From positions 1,112,461-1,154,829 of the forward strand of contig LR026962.1 in assembly GCA_900498215.1 (NCBI GenBank): DNA of 42,369 bases. The letters are read 5' to 3'. How positions within the stretch are numbered: position 1 is the first letter of the stretch; each line of letters opens with the position of its first letter. The notes beneath the pieces were generated by a model. The model saw nothing but the letters and a program-made list of their open reading frames with translations, was not told the origin of the DNA and did no database searches. This document shows positions 17,124 through 24,921 of the stretch, piece by piece. Source of the stretch: an uncultured Paludibacter sp. GTDB lineage: Bacteria; Bacteroidota; Bacteroidia; Bacteroidales; Paludibacteraceae. The translations under genes were made by a program, and so were the position numbers.

Positions 17124-17189
17124 TTTGAATTTCAAAAACTTATTACTACATTTGCAAAATGTATTAATTTTTTATGTAAAATACATTAA
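17124..17189 (+). promoter_or_regulatory. Late promoter with downstream repressor operator
   Basis: TTTG at 17124-17127, a 19-nt spacer and TAcaTTTG at 17147-17154 form a close match to the Bacteroidota housekeeping promoter. The palindrome with arms aatgtatt / aatacatt at 17158-17187 overlies the expected transcription start. It matches the operator of the early promoter over most of 30 bp. It should place the late operon under the same repressor. Confidence 0.72.
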
Positions 17190-17226
17190 CCCTATTCTGC
17201 ATATTTTATTCAGTTATTTTATAATT

Positions 17227-17412
17227 ATGGGAAATTTTGTAGAAGCCACAATAAAGGAAATAAAAAATATTTACAAAGACGGTTCCGCTCCATCCGATTC
17301 CACCATATCTCGTCGAATAGATCTCGCACGTTCGGCACTGGGGAAAAAAGAACATCAAATTATATCCCTGCAGGAATATTGTAATTATTTTAGTATTCGA
17401 TATTCCGAATAA
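17227..17412 (+). CDS. Small late-operon leader protein
   Basis: A 61-residue protein starting at ATG 17227. A longer reading from 17125 would run through the promoter and operator and is rejected. It is helical and charged (FVEATIKEIKNIYKDG, then STISRRIDLARSALG), reminiscent of small winged-helix or XRE-like DNA-binding proteins. It is the first gene after the late promoter, so a regulator or late-gene activator is possible. No family was recognised. Confidence 0.6.
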   Translation: MGNFVEATIKEIKNIYKDGSAPSDSTISRRIDLARSALGKKEHQIISLQEYCNYFSIRYSE

Positions 17413-17553
17413 TAACCTTTCAAAAATTATCATTTTTTTCAAAATCCATAAAAATTTTCAATCCTTGCAAATCTTGCAGGGATTTTTTTTTATGCACATA
17501 TATTTGCTGTCCATGTTTTTAATAGTTATATATAAAAAAAATAAAATGAGAAA

Positions 17554-18279
17554 ATGAATTATTTGCCTCTATTAATCATAGGCGGTTATTTAGCTTATAA
17601 ATACCTGCCTACCGGAATAGCTTTAATCAACTTAAGTTATTCCTTTATTTCTTTTGGGCTGGATAAAATAGAGGCTGACAGCTTAACGGCTCATCTTATT
17701 TTACAGGTAAAAAATAATTCCGGCAAATCTATATTATTTCAAAACATCACTTCCAAACTATCGTTAAACGGCATTCATATCGGCGATATTGAAGATAATT
17801 ATTTGGCTCCTATCGGCGCGAAAAGTTCACAGCTTATCCGTGTGAATTTTACAATAAATAAATCGAATATAGGCGATGAAATTTGGAATATGATAATTAA
17901 CCAACAAACCGATTTTAATTTTAATATGTCCGGAACAGTTAAAGCGAATGATACAGTATTTCCATTTTCTGCCACATGGACGATGAACGACCTTGTTAAT
18001 CCGACTAATGCAAGAACAGAAGTAAGTGGAATAGGTAAAAGAATAGAAACTTATTATGGACATACAAATATTCCGGAAGTTGATCACACGTTAAGAAAAC
18101 CTAATAAGGATGAATTTTATAAATTGGTAGTAACACCTACATCTCTTAGACAATCATTTTCAGGAAGATCTAAAAAAGAACTTTTAGAGCAATTGTTTGA
18201 ATCTAAACTATCTCCTGAAAGTATTGAATGGTTTATTATTGATAGTGATTTTAACAATGTTAAAACAGCTAATAAATAA
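17554..18279 (+). CDS. LEA14/WHy-like membrane-anchored structural protein
   Basis: A 241-residue protein. An N-terminal hydrophobic segment (YLPLLIIGGYLAYKYL) is followed at about 35-150 by a beta-sandwich of LEA14/WHy type: a conserved LTAHLILQVKNNSGKSILFQNI-like strand pair with SKLSLNG, then an IGAKSSQLI-like segment. The C-terminal 80 residues are charged and unrecognised. LEA-like domains are known in Bacteroidota phage genomes but their virion role is not established. It is the second gene of the late operon, 142 bp after the leader gene, and immediately precedes the transglutaminase-like gene. A virion membrane protein is my inference. Confidence 0.65.
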   Translation: MNYLPLLIIGGYLAYKYLPTGIALINLSYSFISFGLDKIEADSLTAHLILQVKNNSGKSILFQNITSKLSLNGIHIGDIEDNYLAPIGAKSSQLIRVNFTINKSNIGDEIWNMIINQQTDFNFNMSGTVKANDTVFPFSATWTMNDLVNPTNARTEVSGIGKRIETYYGHTNIPEVDHTLRKPNKDEFYKLVVTPTSLRQSFSGRSKKELLEQLFESKLSPESIEWFIIDSDFNNVKTANK

Positions 18280-18287
18280 AATCGAAT

Positions 18288-19556
18288 TTGATTGCTAAAA
18301 ATACAAATACGCTTATAAACGCTCACGGCAAAACCAAAGACATTGCTGAAACGGTAATAAGTGTTTACAATAAAGATTGGCGTTCGGTGTGCGAACTGGC
18401 GCAAACATTTAAGGCTGACAGCGTTATAGAAACTTGCCGAAATATTTTTGATTACGTAATTGAACAAGTTCAATATAACGAGGACCCTTCGGGAGTTCAG
18501 TGGGTAAAATCCCCTGCAAGATTAAATGCCGACAGATCCGGCGACTGTAAAAGCATGTCACTCTTTATTTGCTCCTGTTTAAGATGTTTGAATATACCTC
18601 ACTTTTTCCGTTTTGTGAGTTTTAGCAGCCGCAAAGAAGCGACACATGTTTACGCGGTAGCGATTGATGAAAACGGAAACGAAATTTATATAGATCCGGT
18701 TATTAGACCGATCCAGTTTAACAAACAAGAAAAATATACGTATAAATCCGATATGAACGGAACAAAAATATATTACATGGCGGGCATTCCGCGTAAAAAG
18801 AATATTAAAAAGATAGGAAACACCTCATCCGGTGATTTCGATGTTTATTTAGGTGAAAATAGTAATATATCTCCGGAACTTATAGAAATGTACGCGCGAT
18901 TGGATCTATTGCGGGAAACTGCCAATATAACCACTGATGGTCGCAAAATTACAGAGATGAATAATGTAATTGAGGCACAACGCGCGCAAATAAGAAAAGC
19001 TGAGGAGCGTCCTTTTATATCGGGAATTTTTGATTTATTGAGCGGCAAAAAAATGGCTGCTAAGATGAAAGAATCGGGATTATACTACATATATCTTTTT
19101 ATTCCGGAAAATGAAATAAGTAACTATTCCGATTTGGTTCAGCAAAAAAGAACTACACAGAAAAAAGCGTTCAAATACGCTGAACAAGCGGATATTTGGC
19201 ACAACACAAGCGCCTGTATGGATTTGGCTCGATCAGGGATTATTTCCCGCACTGGAATGACCCCTGAAGCATTTATAGAGAGTGCGAAAGTGAAAGATTA
19301 TAAAATTGGAAGCGTAACCGCAATACTGGGGATAATAGCCGCAGTAATTTCATTGATTAAATTAATCGCGTCTTTATTTGGCAAAAAGCGCGATGAGCCA
19401 ACCGAAACGGAAATTAATAACGCTTTAATTAATACGCAAACCGATTTTAAAAAAAGTTCAAGTATAACAAAATCGGGATTTAGTCCATTGCTTTTTTTAG
19501 GTTTGGCGGGAGCTGGATTTTCTATTTGGAAATCGCGTAAAAAAGGTAACTCATAA
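18288..19556 (+). CDS. Transglutaminase-like cysteine protease with C-terminal membrane anchors
   Basis: A 422-residue protein with TTG as the best start (no ATG occurs before the catalytic domain, and the previous stop is 8 bp upstream). A transglutaminase-like fold at about 45-165 has C87 in GDCKSMS, H120 in ATHVYAVA and D136 in IYIDPVI, a complete papain-like triad. Residues about 262-331 form a module shared with the next gene (FIP...QQKRTTQ...GIISRTGMTP). Two hydrophobic segments follow (IGSVTAILGIIAAVISLIKL and PLLFLGLAGAGFSIW). It could process or cross-link virion proteins, or act on peptidoglycan peptides. The order suggests a virion membrane protein. Confidence 0.78.
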   Translation: MIAKNTNTLINAHGKTKDIAETVISVYNKDWRSVCELAQTFKADSVIETCRNIFDYVIEQVQYNEDPSGVQWVKSPARLNADRSGDCKSMSLFICSCLRCLNIPHFFRFVSFSSRKEATHVYAVAIDENGNEIYIDPVIRPIQFNKQEKYTYKSDMNGTKIYYMAGIPRKKNIKKIGNTSSGDFDVYLGENSNISPELIEMYARLDLLRETANITTDGRKITEMNNVIEAQRAQIRKAEERPFISGIFDLLSGKKMAAKMKESGLYYIYLFIPENEISNYSDLVQQKRTTQKKAFKYAEQADIWHNTSACMDLARSGIISRTGMTPEAFIESAKVKDYKIGSVTAILGIIAAVISLIKLIASLFGKKRDEPTETEINNALINTQTDFKKSSSITKSGFSPLLFLGLAGAGFSIWKSRKKGNS

Positions 19557-19567
19557 TTCATAAAAAT

Positions 19568-20215
19568 ATGGCACTTATTCAATCTGACATAGATAAGCTA
19601 AAAAAGGGAGCGATAAATTTTCTATACATTTTTATTGATCCGAATGCTAAAGGACTTTCAGAAGATGTGATGAATAAACGCACGGAACAAATTAACCAAC
19701 TGAAAGAAATTTATCAAAAAAATCCGGAATACAGTTTTCAAGATTTGGTAAATATAGTTTACAACGGAATTATAAGCCGCTATGGAGAAACACCCGCGCA
19801 AAAGCTACAAAAGATTTTCAATGTTTCAGTAAGGAAAGCTGCTGTTGGCAGTCCGTCTCCAACGGAATCAAATTATGAATTGGCAACCGAAGAAGATCGG
19901 TTGGCGGCTGAAGCGGTAGAAAGTATTTCTACAACCGTAACCGAAAACGGAACTACAAAAAAGGCGAATTTTTGGGAAGACGCCAAAAACGTAATTGAAT
20001 GGTTGGTTCAATTATTTGTAAAAATATTCGGAGGTCAAAACAATGCCGGTATTTACAGCCCTACTTCGGGAGACTGGAAATATGGTAACCGCCCCTTAGA
20101 AACATCACAGGCTGGGTTTGGAATCGTCGGATATTTAGTATTGGCAGGAATTGGCGTTTCATTGTTTATGAACGCGAGTAAATCCGACAAAAACCGCAAA
20201 AAAAATAAATCGTAG
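19568..20215 (+). CDS. Virion membrane protein sharing a module with the transglutaminase-like protein
   Basis: A 215-residue protein. Residues about 18-80 (FLYIFIDPN...NKRTEQ...NGIISRYGETP) align with residues 262-331 of the upstream protein. A low-complexity linker follows, then an amphipathic segment (NVIEWLVQLFVKIFGG) and a C-terminal transmembrane helix (GFGIVGYLVLAGIGVSLFM) ending in a strongly basic tail (SDKNRKKNKS). It has no database family I recognise. It is 11 bp downstream of its partner. The shared module suggests they occupy equivalent positions in one complex. Confidence 0.68.
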   Translation: MALIQSDIDKLKKGAINFLYIFIDPNAKGLSEDVMNKRTEQINQLKEIYQKNPEYSFQDLVNIVYNGIISRYGETPAQKLQKIFNVSVRKAAVGSPSPTESNYELATEEDRLAAEAVESISTTVTENGTTKKANFWEDAKNVIEWLVQLFVKIFGGQNNAGIYSPTSGDWKYGNRPLETSQAGFGIVGYLVLAGIGVSLFMNASKSDKNRKKNKS

Positions 20216-20235
20216 AGACGGTATATATACCGTCT
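20216..20235. promoter_or_regulatory. Perfect 20-bp palindrome
   Basis: agacggtatatataccgtct is its own reverse complement. It sits just after the stop of the gene at 19568 and 61 bp before the small basic protein. It could be an RNA hairpin for processing or termination (no T-run follows) or a protein-binding site. A related near-palindrome of the same length lies at 17017-17036. Confidence 0.5.
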
Positions 20236-20295
20236 GAATCTATTACAGAATAAAAATAATCATCGTTTAGTAAAAACTATAAAAATTTTAACAAA

Positions 20296-20478
20296 ATGGC
20301 AAAATTGAAAATGAAACGCTATCCTAAAAAACCCAAAGCAACGGCAGGGGTTTCCGTTATGGAAAATTATCTGAATCGCTGTAAGGAAGTTGATAAGGAA
20401 AATGCACGCCGTAAAGCTGAAAACGGAAAACGTGATACTTTACGCAAACGGATTGCCGGTCTCAAACAAAAAATCTAA
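20296..20478 (+). CDS. Small highly basic protein, possible DNA-condensing virion protein
   Basis: A 60-residue protein in which nearly four in ten residues are Lys or Arg (MAKLKMKRYPKKPKA at the start, RKRIAGLKQK at the end). It is predicted helical after residue 20. Small basic proteins of this kind bind packaged DNA or bridge DNA to the inner membrane in some tailless phages. This is inferred from composition and position between two membrane-protein genes. No family was recognised. Confidence 0.6.
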   Translation: MAKLKMKRYPKKPKATAGVSVMENYLNRCKEVDKENARRKAENGKRDTLRKRIAGLKQKI

Positions 20479-20495
20479 GAAAGGAAAAAAAGACT

Positions 20496-20876
20496 ATGGC
20501 AGCAAAAAAAATGAAAATGGACTTTAAAAAAGTCGCAATGAAAACCCTCGTCGTAGGAGGTACAGGCGCAGCCGCTCAAGTGGTAGCCGAAGCAATCGAC
20601 TTGCAAAATCCTGAAATAGTGGATTATGTAATGATTGGAGCGGGAGTTGTATTACCCGAAATTGTAAAAGGAGAAACTACAACCCAGGTTGGAGATGCTC
20701 TGTTAGCCGTAGGCGCTTACCGTATGGCTGAGAAAAACGATTTAGCCGGTAAATTAGGATTTAACAGTACGCCGGCTACAAGCGGCTTCGATAACATTAT
20801 CGGGCGTCCAGGATGGCAACCGCGTGTAATTAACGCTAAACAAACTTCTGAAAAAAAAAATCAGATAGTGAAGTAA
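20496..20876 (+). CDS. Small Gly/Ala-rich membrane-associated protein
   Basis: A 126-residue protein with a basic N-terminus (AAKKMKMDFKKVAMKT). Two Gly/Ala/Val-rich hydrophobic stretches follow (LVVGGTGAAAQVVAEAI and DYVMIGAGVVLPEIV), then a polar C-terminal third. The pattern suggests an amphipathic or membrane-embedded virion component. It lies directly upstream of the coat-protein candidate. It has a run of ten A residues near the 3' end, but the zero-frame stop gives a sensible end. The function is unknown. Confidence 0.62.
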   Translation: MAAKKMKMDFKKVAMKTLVVGGTGAAAQVVAEAIDLQNPEIVDYVMIGAGVVLPEIVKGETTTQVGDALLAVGAYRMAEKNDLAGKLGFNSTPATSGFDNIIGRPGWQPRVINAKQTSEKKNQIVK

Positions 20877-20918
20877 ATCAGGATAATATTATTTCATAAT
20901 TAATAAATTTAAAAAAGA

Positions 20919-21557
20919 ATGCAAACTATTGATTTTAAAAGACAACGTTTTTCAACGTTGGTTGATGAAGCAAAAAAATATGATACGGCTCCTATGCTTT
21001 CCAAAATACGTATATGCGTCCCACTCGCTGTCGGACAGCAAGCGTACGATTTTGATATTAAGGATGCCAAAGGACACAAAACCAACCGCGCGTTGAAGGA
21101 TAACGACATGTTCGTTCCTTACGCTATGTCGCTGGGGTATATGGTGGAAGACGATGCGCTTCCGGGACACGCTCCTACTTTCCCTTATCCGGTTCAGGTA
21201 ACAGCCGCTTTAACGGCTATCGGATTGAAAGGATTGGTTGCAAACGGACACGGATATTTGCTATATCAAGGCACAACAAGCATCCGTACAAATCAAACGG
21301 TAAATGTACAGGAATTACCCAATTCACTATTTCTTCATGTTCCTAAAGCTGAAAATGCTGGGGTTACAGGAAGTAACATAGAAGAATCGGCATACATTCT
21401 GCCTGAGCGTTTTGATTTTTCAGGAAAGAGAGATCACAAAATCCGTACGGAGTTTCCAGCTATTCCAACAACTACCATTGCTGGCGAAGCCGGAAGTAAG
21501 GCGTATTTAGTCCTCGAAATGTACGGTTGGACTATTCAATCAGGAGCAACTCTTTAA
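20919..21557 (+). CDS. Candidate major coat protein
   Basis: A 212-residue soluble protein with no signal or membrane segment and a predicted beta-rich fold (IRICVPLAVGQQAYDFDI, GYLLYQGTTSIRTNQTVNV, KAYLVLEMYGWTI). The evidence for a coat role is indirect. It lies mid-way in the late operon. It is followed by an unusually strong hairpin, as expected for a highly expressed product. Its C-terminal half loosely follows the strand pattern of the two-repeat proteins just downstream (GYL..., then a segment resembling IDFEKS, then a final strand). It does not resemble HK97-fold capsids. It could instead be a spike or penton protein. Confidence 0.55.
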   Translation: MQTIDFKRQRFSTLVDEAKKYDTAPMLSKIRICVPLAVGQQAYDFDIKDAKGHKTNRALKDNDMFVPYAMSLGYMVEDDALPGHAPTFPYPVQVTAALTAIGLKGLVANGHGYLLYQGTTSIRTNQTVNVQELPNSLFLHVPKAENAGVTGSNIEESAYILPERFDFSGKRDHKIRTEFPAIPTTTIAGEAGSKAYLVLEMYGWTIQSGATL

Positions 21558-21575
21558 TTCTTTAATAAGCTAAAA

Positions 21576-21615
21576 AAACACACAGTCAAAATAAAACTGC
21601 TTTGGCTGTGTGTTT
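21576..21615 (+). terminator. Strong 15-bp hairpin after the coat-protein candidate
   Basis: aaacacacagtcaaa pairs with tttggctgtgtgttt over 15 bp with a single G-U, around a 10-nt loop. A weak T-tract follows. It may act as a partial terminator or a 3' stabiliser that raises the level of the upstream mRNA relative to downstream genes. Confidence 0.7.
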
Positions 21616-21639
21616 CAAACTTAAAACTTCAAATAAAAA

Positions 21640-22407
21640 ATGTTTATTGTTCAAAATACAGCGTATTTTCCTTTAACTCTAATTGCTGAAGATCGTAGAG
21701 CCAATTTTTCACTTGATAAACTAAAAGGAAAAAGAATTAATAAAATTATGGCATACGCTTTAGTTGAAGATTATCCCATTGACTTACCTATTAGAACCGG
21801 TTTTTCAATGTTAGATTTTTCGGAAATAGGTATTCTTTCCCTATTTCTTAATCTTACAGACATTGAGAATAATAACTTTGTAGAAGATTATGATTTCAGA
21901 AGTTCTTTAATTTCTACAAAAGACAATAATAGTTTTATTGAATTACTGATTAATAGAATCTTAAATTTTGAACAATCTTTCATCTCTTTCAAAGGGGAAT
22001 TAAGAAATAATATTATAACACTTCCTCTTTTTTTCTTTTATCAAACAAAAAAATTAAAACCTTTTTCCGACGAAATTAACGGAAGTATCTCAGTAACTTA
22101 TACACCAACGCAAGGCATTGAAGACATTCAACTTTCTTCAAAATTAATACATGCGTTGCAAGGAAAACTTATTAAAAAAATATATGCTTCAGGTGAGAAT
22201 TCAGATATTACGCAACCGGCAGGTTATTTAGATCTTATTTGTCGTGATGGAAAGCATATAGAAAATTTACCGATTGATTTTTTAAGAACAAAATCACCCA
22301 AAGATTTATGGTTTGATCTTTTAGATATTGATTTTGAAAAATCATACTATAAACACCGTTCGATGGATATTCCTGAAAACGCTTTAACATTGACATTTAT
22401 TTATTAA
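21640..22407 (+). CDS. Two-repeat beta-rich virion protein A
   Basis: A 255-residue protein made of two similar halves. LKGKRINKI (28-36) corresponds to LQGKLIKKI (173-181). Each half ends with an L-x-FEQSF or IDFEKSY segment (109-114 and 229-235) followed by a hydrophobic strand ending FFFY (131-134) or TFIY (252-255). There is no signal or membrane helix and the content is beta-rich. A paralogue with the same duplication lies directly downstream and a full-length homologue lies outside attL at 8232. Tandem beta domains are the architecture of double jelly-roll capsid proteins, but no database family was recognised and the fold is inference. Confidence 0.7.
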   Translation: MFIVQNTAYFPLTLIAEDRRANFSLDKLKGKRINKIMAYALVEDYPIDLPIRTGFSMLDFSEIGILSLFLNLTDIENNNFVEDYDFRSSLISTKDNNSFIELLINRILNFEQSFISFKGELRNNIITLPLFFFYQTKKLKPFSDEINGSISVTYTPTQGIEDIQLSSKLIHALQGKLIKKIYASGENSDITQPAGYLDLICRDGKHIENLPIDFLRTKSPKDLWFDLLDIDFEKSYYKHRSMDIPENALTLTFIY

Positions 22408-22417
22408 AATCTATTAT

Positions 22418-23200
22418 ATGAATCGTTTAGTTTCAGGCGCAATTGGCATAGAAATTCACACAGCCGCCAACGATAATAAAATTTATTTTCCGGATGTAGC
22501 GTTATTGCGCGGAAAAAGAATTAAGCACATTGATGTTATAAGTAACATTGTTTCAAAAAACGGTTTTAATCCGATTGCTGAAAATTATTTAAAAGACATC
22601 TTTGTTACCTTTATGGAGAATAAAACGCAAACTGAATTAATAAAAAGTTTGCCGTTATCCTTGCTCTCCAATAATAACGACAGGTTATTTATCAATAAAA
22701 GTATTGATTTGGTTAACTCTTTTATAGATGTTTCAAAAATTGATACAGGGATAAAAGATAACGCTTTTCTGTATTTTATAGCTTGGTTCGATGAGCCTTT
22801 CGTTTGGGGCAAATTACCCGAAATAAACAACCGAACTGAAATACATCCTCTGGAATTAACACTTACACAAAAGCGTACTTATTTCTCGGAAAATAAAACA
22901 TTGCTGAACCGACGAGTTCAAAATTTAATCTTAACATTTCCATACTATACGCCAACCGGACAATCCGGTATTTCTGAAATTAATATCGCGAACAAATATA
23001 TAACTCTAAGTAGAGGTCAGGTCGAATTTATGAAAGATATTCCGATTTCGGTATTTGTTCAAACAGATGATAATTTCACTTTGCGCCTTCAAAACATTGT
23101 TTTTGACTTGCAAAATTCATACATTGAAACAACTACCACTACGGCGGATGACTTGAAAGCTGTATTTTTCAACGTGATAGTTGACGACAATAATAAATGA
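22418..23200 (+). CDS. Two-repeat beta-rich virion protein B
   Basis: A 260-residue paralogue of the preceding protein. RGKRIKHI (31-38) corresponds to LNRRVQNLIL in the second half. The later pattern YITLSRGQVEFMKDIPISVF mirrors the partner's YLDLICRDG...NLPIDFL, and DLQNSYI mirrors DFEKSYY. Similarity to the partner is weak in the N-half and clear in the C-half. It starts 10 bp after the partner's stop. A heteromeric pair of capsid, penton or spike proteins is plausible. Confidence 0.68.
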   Translation: MNRLVSGAIGIEIHTAANDNKIYFPDVALLRGKRIKHIDVISNIVSKNGFNPIAENYLKDIFVTFMENKTQTELIKSLPLSLLSNNNDRLFINKSIDLVNSFIDVSKIDTGIKDNAFLYFIAWFDEPFVWGKLPEINNRTEIHPLELTLTQKRTYFSENKTLLNRRVQNLILTFPYYTPTGQSGISEINIANKYITLSRGQVEFMKDIPISVFVQTDDNFTLRLQNIVFDLQNSYIETTTTTADDLKAVFFNVIVDDNNK

Positions 23201-23249
23201 ATGTCGTTGTTAAATTTTATTTTTTTGAAACTTATAAAAATTTTTCGCT

Positions 23250-23987
23250 ATGATAGCAAACGTAGATAAAGTTATTGAATGGTTGGAAATAAATGAAACT
23301 CCATTTTTTACCGTTCAAACACGCGAGGGTGAAAATAATAAAATATTTGAAACCAGAGAAGATGAAAGTTTTGAAGATGCAAAAGCACGTTTGAGGCGAG
23401 TAATGGAATTTAGTACAGGCAATCGCTTTATTATTCGAGCTAAAAAAGAAGCGAAAGCTACCCGCGGATCGTTTACTGAAGAATTTCGGAATTTGCCTGA
23501 GAACACAATTCCACCTGGAAACAATCAAAATAATATTATTAGCGGAATGCCCGGAGTTGGTTTTGTTTCCATCGGTGAACTTGAAAAAAAAGTGAAAGAC
23601 ACGGAAGAACGTATTTTAGAGCGCGTAAAATATCAAAGAATAGAAGATGAAAATAAAGAGCTGAAAGAAGAATTACGATCCCGAAACGATACGCTGGATC
23701 GAGTGGTAAAAAAACTGGAGCCGCATGTAGGGCTTATACTTTCAAACGTAGTAAGCAAAATAATTCCACATCCGGGAGCAACCGCGCAAGTTGGAGTTGC
23801 CGGAATTGAAAGCGAACCTGAGGATATAAATGAATTTAATCCATTGGATGAAGAACGTTTAGAAGCCGCGTTGCAACGTTTTTCATCCGCCGAACCTGAT
23901 TTTATTAGAATCATAGAAAAATTGGCTGAAATGGCTGAAAAACAAGACGCGATGTACTTAATGGCTAAATCTCAATTATTCAAATAG
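23250..23987 (+). CDS. Coiled-coil late protein, possible scaffold or assembly factor
   Basis: A 245-residue soluble protein. An N-terminal alpha/beta segment (1-70) is followed by a Pro/Gly-rich linker (about 85-112) and a long charged coiled coil (about 113-160, LEKKVKDTEERILERVK onward). It ends in an acidic helical region (INEFNPLDEERLEAALQRF). No membrane helix is present. The mid-late position beside the coat genes and the composition suggest a scaffold or assembly protein, but no family was recognised. Its stop is two bases before the next start codon. Confidence 0.6.
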   Translation: MIANVDKVIEWLEINETPFFTVQTREGENNKIFETREDESFEDAKARLRRVMEFSTGNRFIIRAKKEAKATRGSFTEEFRNLPENTIPPGNNQNNIISGMPGVGFVSIGELEKKVKDTEERILERVKYQRIEDENKELKEELRSRNDTLDRVVKKLEPHVGLILSNVVSKIIPHPGATAQVGVAGIESEPEDINEFNPLDEERLEAALQRFSSAEPDFIRIIEKLAEMAEKQDAMYLMAKSQLFK

Positions 23988-23988
23988 A

Positions 23989-24909
23989 ATGGCTATAATC
24001 GATTATAAATCATATTATGATAAGTTCAGTTCCTATGATAAAACAATGGTAGGAAAGGCGGTTATATCAATTACAGATACAACTGTTATCGGGCTGGGTT
24101 ATCCGGGTTTAGGTAAAGGCGTGCAATATAATGAAAGTAATATACGCGCTGGATTTCTTACCGGTTTTTGGACTGAAAAGGACGGAATATATTATTCTGA
24201 AATTGAGTTTGAAAATTTTTTAGGCGATGAAAGTTCCGGTTATTATCATTTCGGATATATTATTCCTCAAAACTTCAAAACATATACGTTTAGCGAAAAA
24301 GCGGCCGGAAAAACAATGATTAATGAATTGGTTGAAAACAATAAAACCATTTATGAAAATAATTTGCTTTGTGCCGGACTTATTGCCAAACTGGATAATA
24401 AAGGCGTTTCCGTTCCTCAATCCTACCGTAAAGATTTATATAATCTTCAGTTGAGATTGGAAGCAAGAAACAATAAAATTCTTTCATCCGTATTTTTGAA
24501 AGTAGAAGGCACCGGAACTCCAACAGGATTTGATATGTACGCAAACGAGCTGGGTTCCTTTATGGTTAATCCTAAAATAGGAATTGCACCGATTGTAATT
24601 TATATCGTGCTTTCCGTAGTGATCACGGCTTTATTGACAGGTATTATTTATTTGATTTTCAAACCGGACTATACCGACAGTAAAGCAGATTTGAAAGTTT
24701 CAAAAAAATTAGCGTCCGCGTTATCTCACTTATCGCCTGAAGCAAAACAAGAGGTTTTGAATGATCTGGAAAGTCAAGTAGATAAAGCGTATGTGGAAGG
24801 TAAAATGTCCGGTTCCGGTTTAGGAACGATTAAAACCATAGGTTACGCGGCTGCCGGATTTTTAGGAATTTCTTTATTAAGTAATTTGAGTAATAATTTC
24901 AAAAAATGA
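23989..24909 (+). CDS. Virion membrane protein with two transmembrane segments (paralogue of 24922)
   Basis: A 306-residue protein. A soluble domain (1-185) is followed by a strong transmembrane helix (VIYIVLSVVITALLTGIIYL, about 203-222), a charged helical linker (KKLASALSHLSPEAKQEVLNDL) and a second hydrophobic segment near the C-terminus (TIGYAAAGFLGISLLSNL). Residues 55-170 align with 42-145 of the next protein: GFLTG/GVFTG, SEIEF/FEIEL, IYEN (121-124 and 102-105) and LYN (150-152 and 129-131). No named family was recognised. It is probably anchored in the virion membrane. Confidence 0.66.
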   Translation: MAIIDYKSYYDKFSSYDKTMVGKAVISITDTTVIGLGYPGLGKGVQYNESNIRAGFLTGFWTEKDGIYYSEIEFENFLGDESSGYYHFGYIIPQNFKTYTFSEKAAGKTMINELVENNKTIYENNLLCAGLIAKLDNKGVSVPQSYRKDLYNLQLRLEARNNKILSSVFLKVEGTGTPTGFDMYANELGSFMVNPKIGIAPIVIYIVLSVVITALLTGIIYLIFKPDYTDSKADLKVSKKLASALSHLSPEAKQEVLNDLESQVDKAYVEGKMSGSGLGTIKTIGYAAAGFLGISLLSNLSNNFKK

Positions 24910-24921
24910 AAATAAAACACT

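Larger units (their letters stand above)
16320..17226. other. 907-bp non-coding control region
   Basis: No convincing gene lies here. The short frames that exist have low-complexity translations generated by the repeats. In order it contains two terminators, the GTTAC/GTAAC array (16382-16765), an AT-rich stretch with a near-palindrome at 17017-17036, the late promoter (17124-17154) and the operator (17158-17187). It separates the early and late operons and probably holds the replication origin. Confidence 0.75.

Noticed and set aside
17125-17226. Extended N-terminus for the first late gene
   Set aside because: It would translate the promoter and operator. ATG 17227 lies downstream of the predicted transcription start.
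20840-20900. A second frameshift at the A10 run in the gene at 20496
   Set aside because: The -1 frame gives only a short polar tail with no feature, unlike the membrane helix at 27689, and the zero-frame end is sensible.
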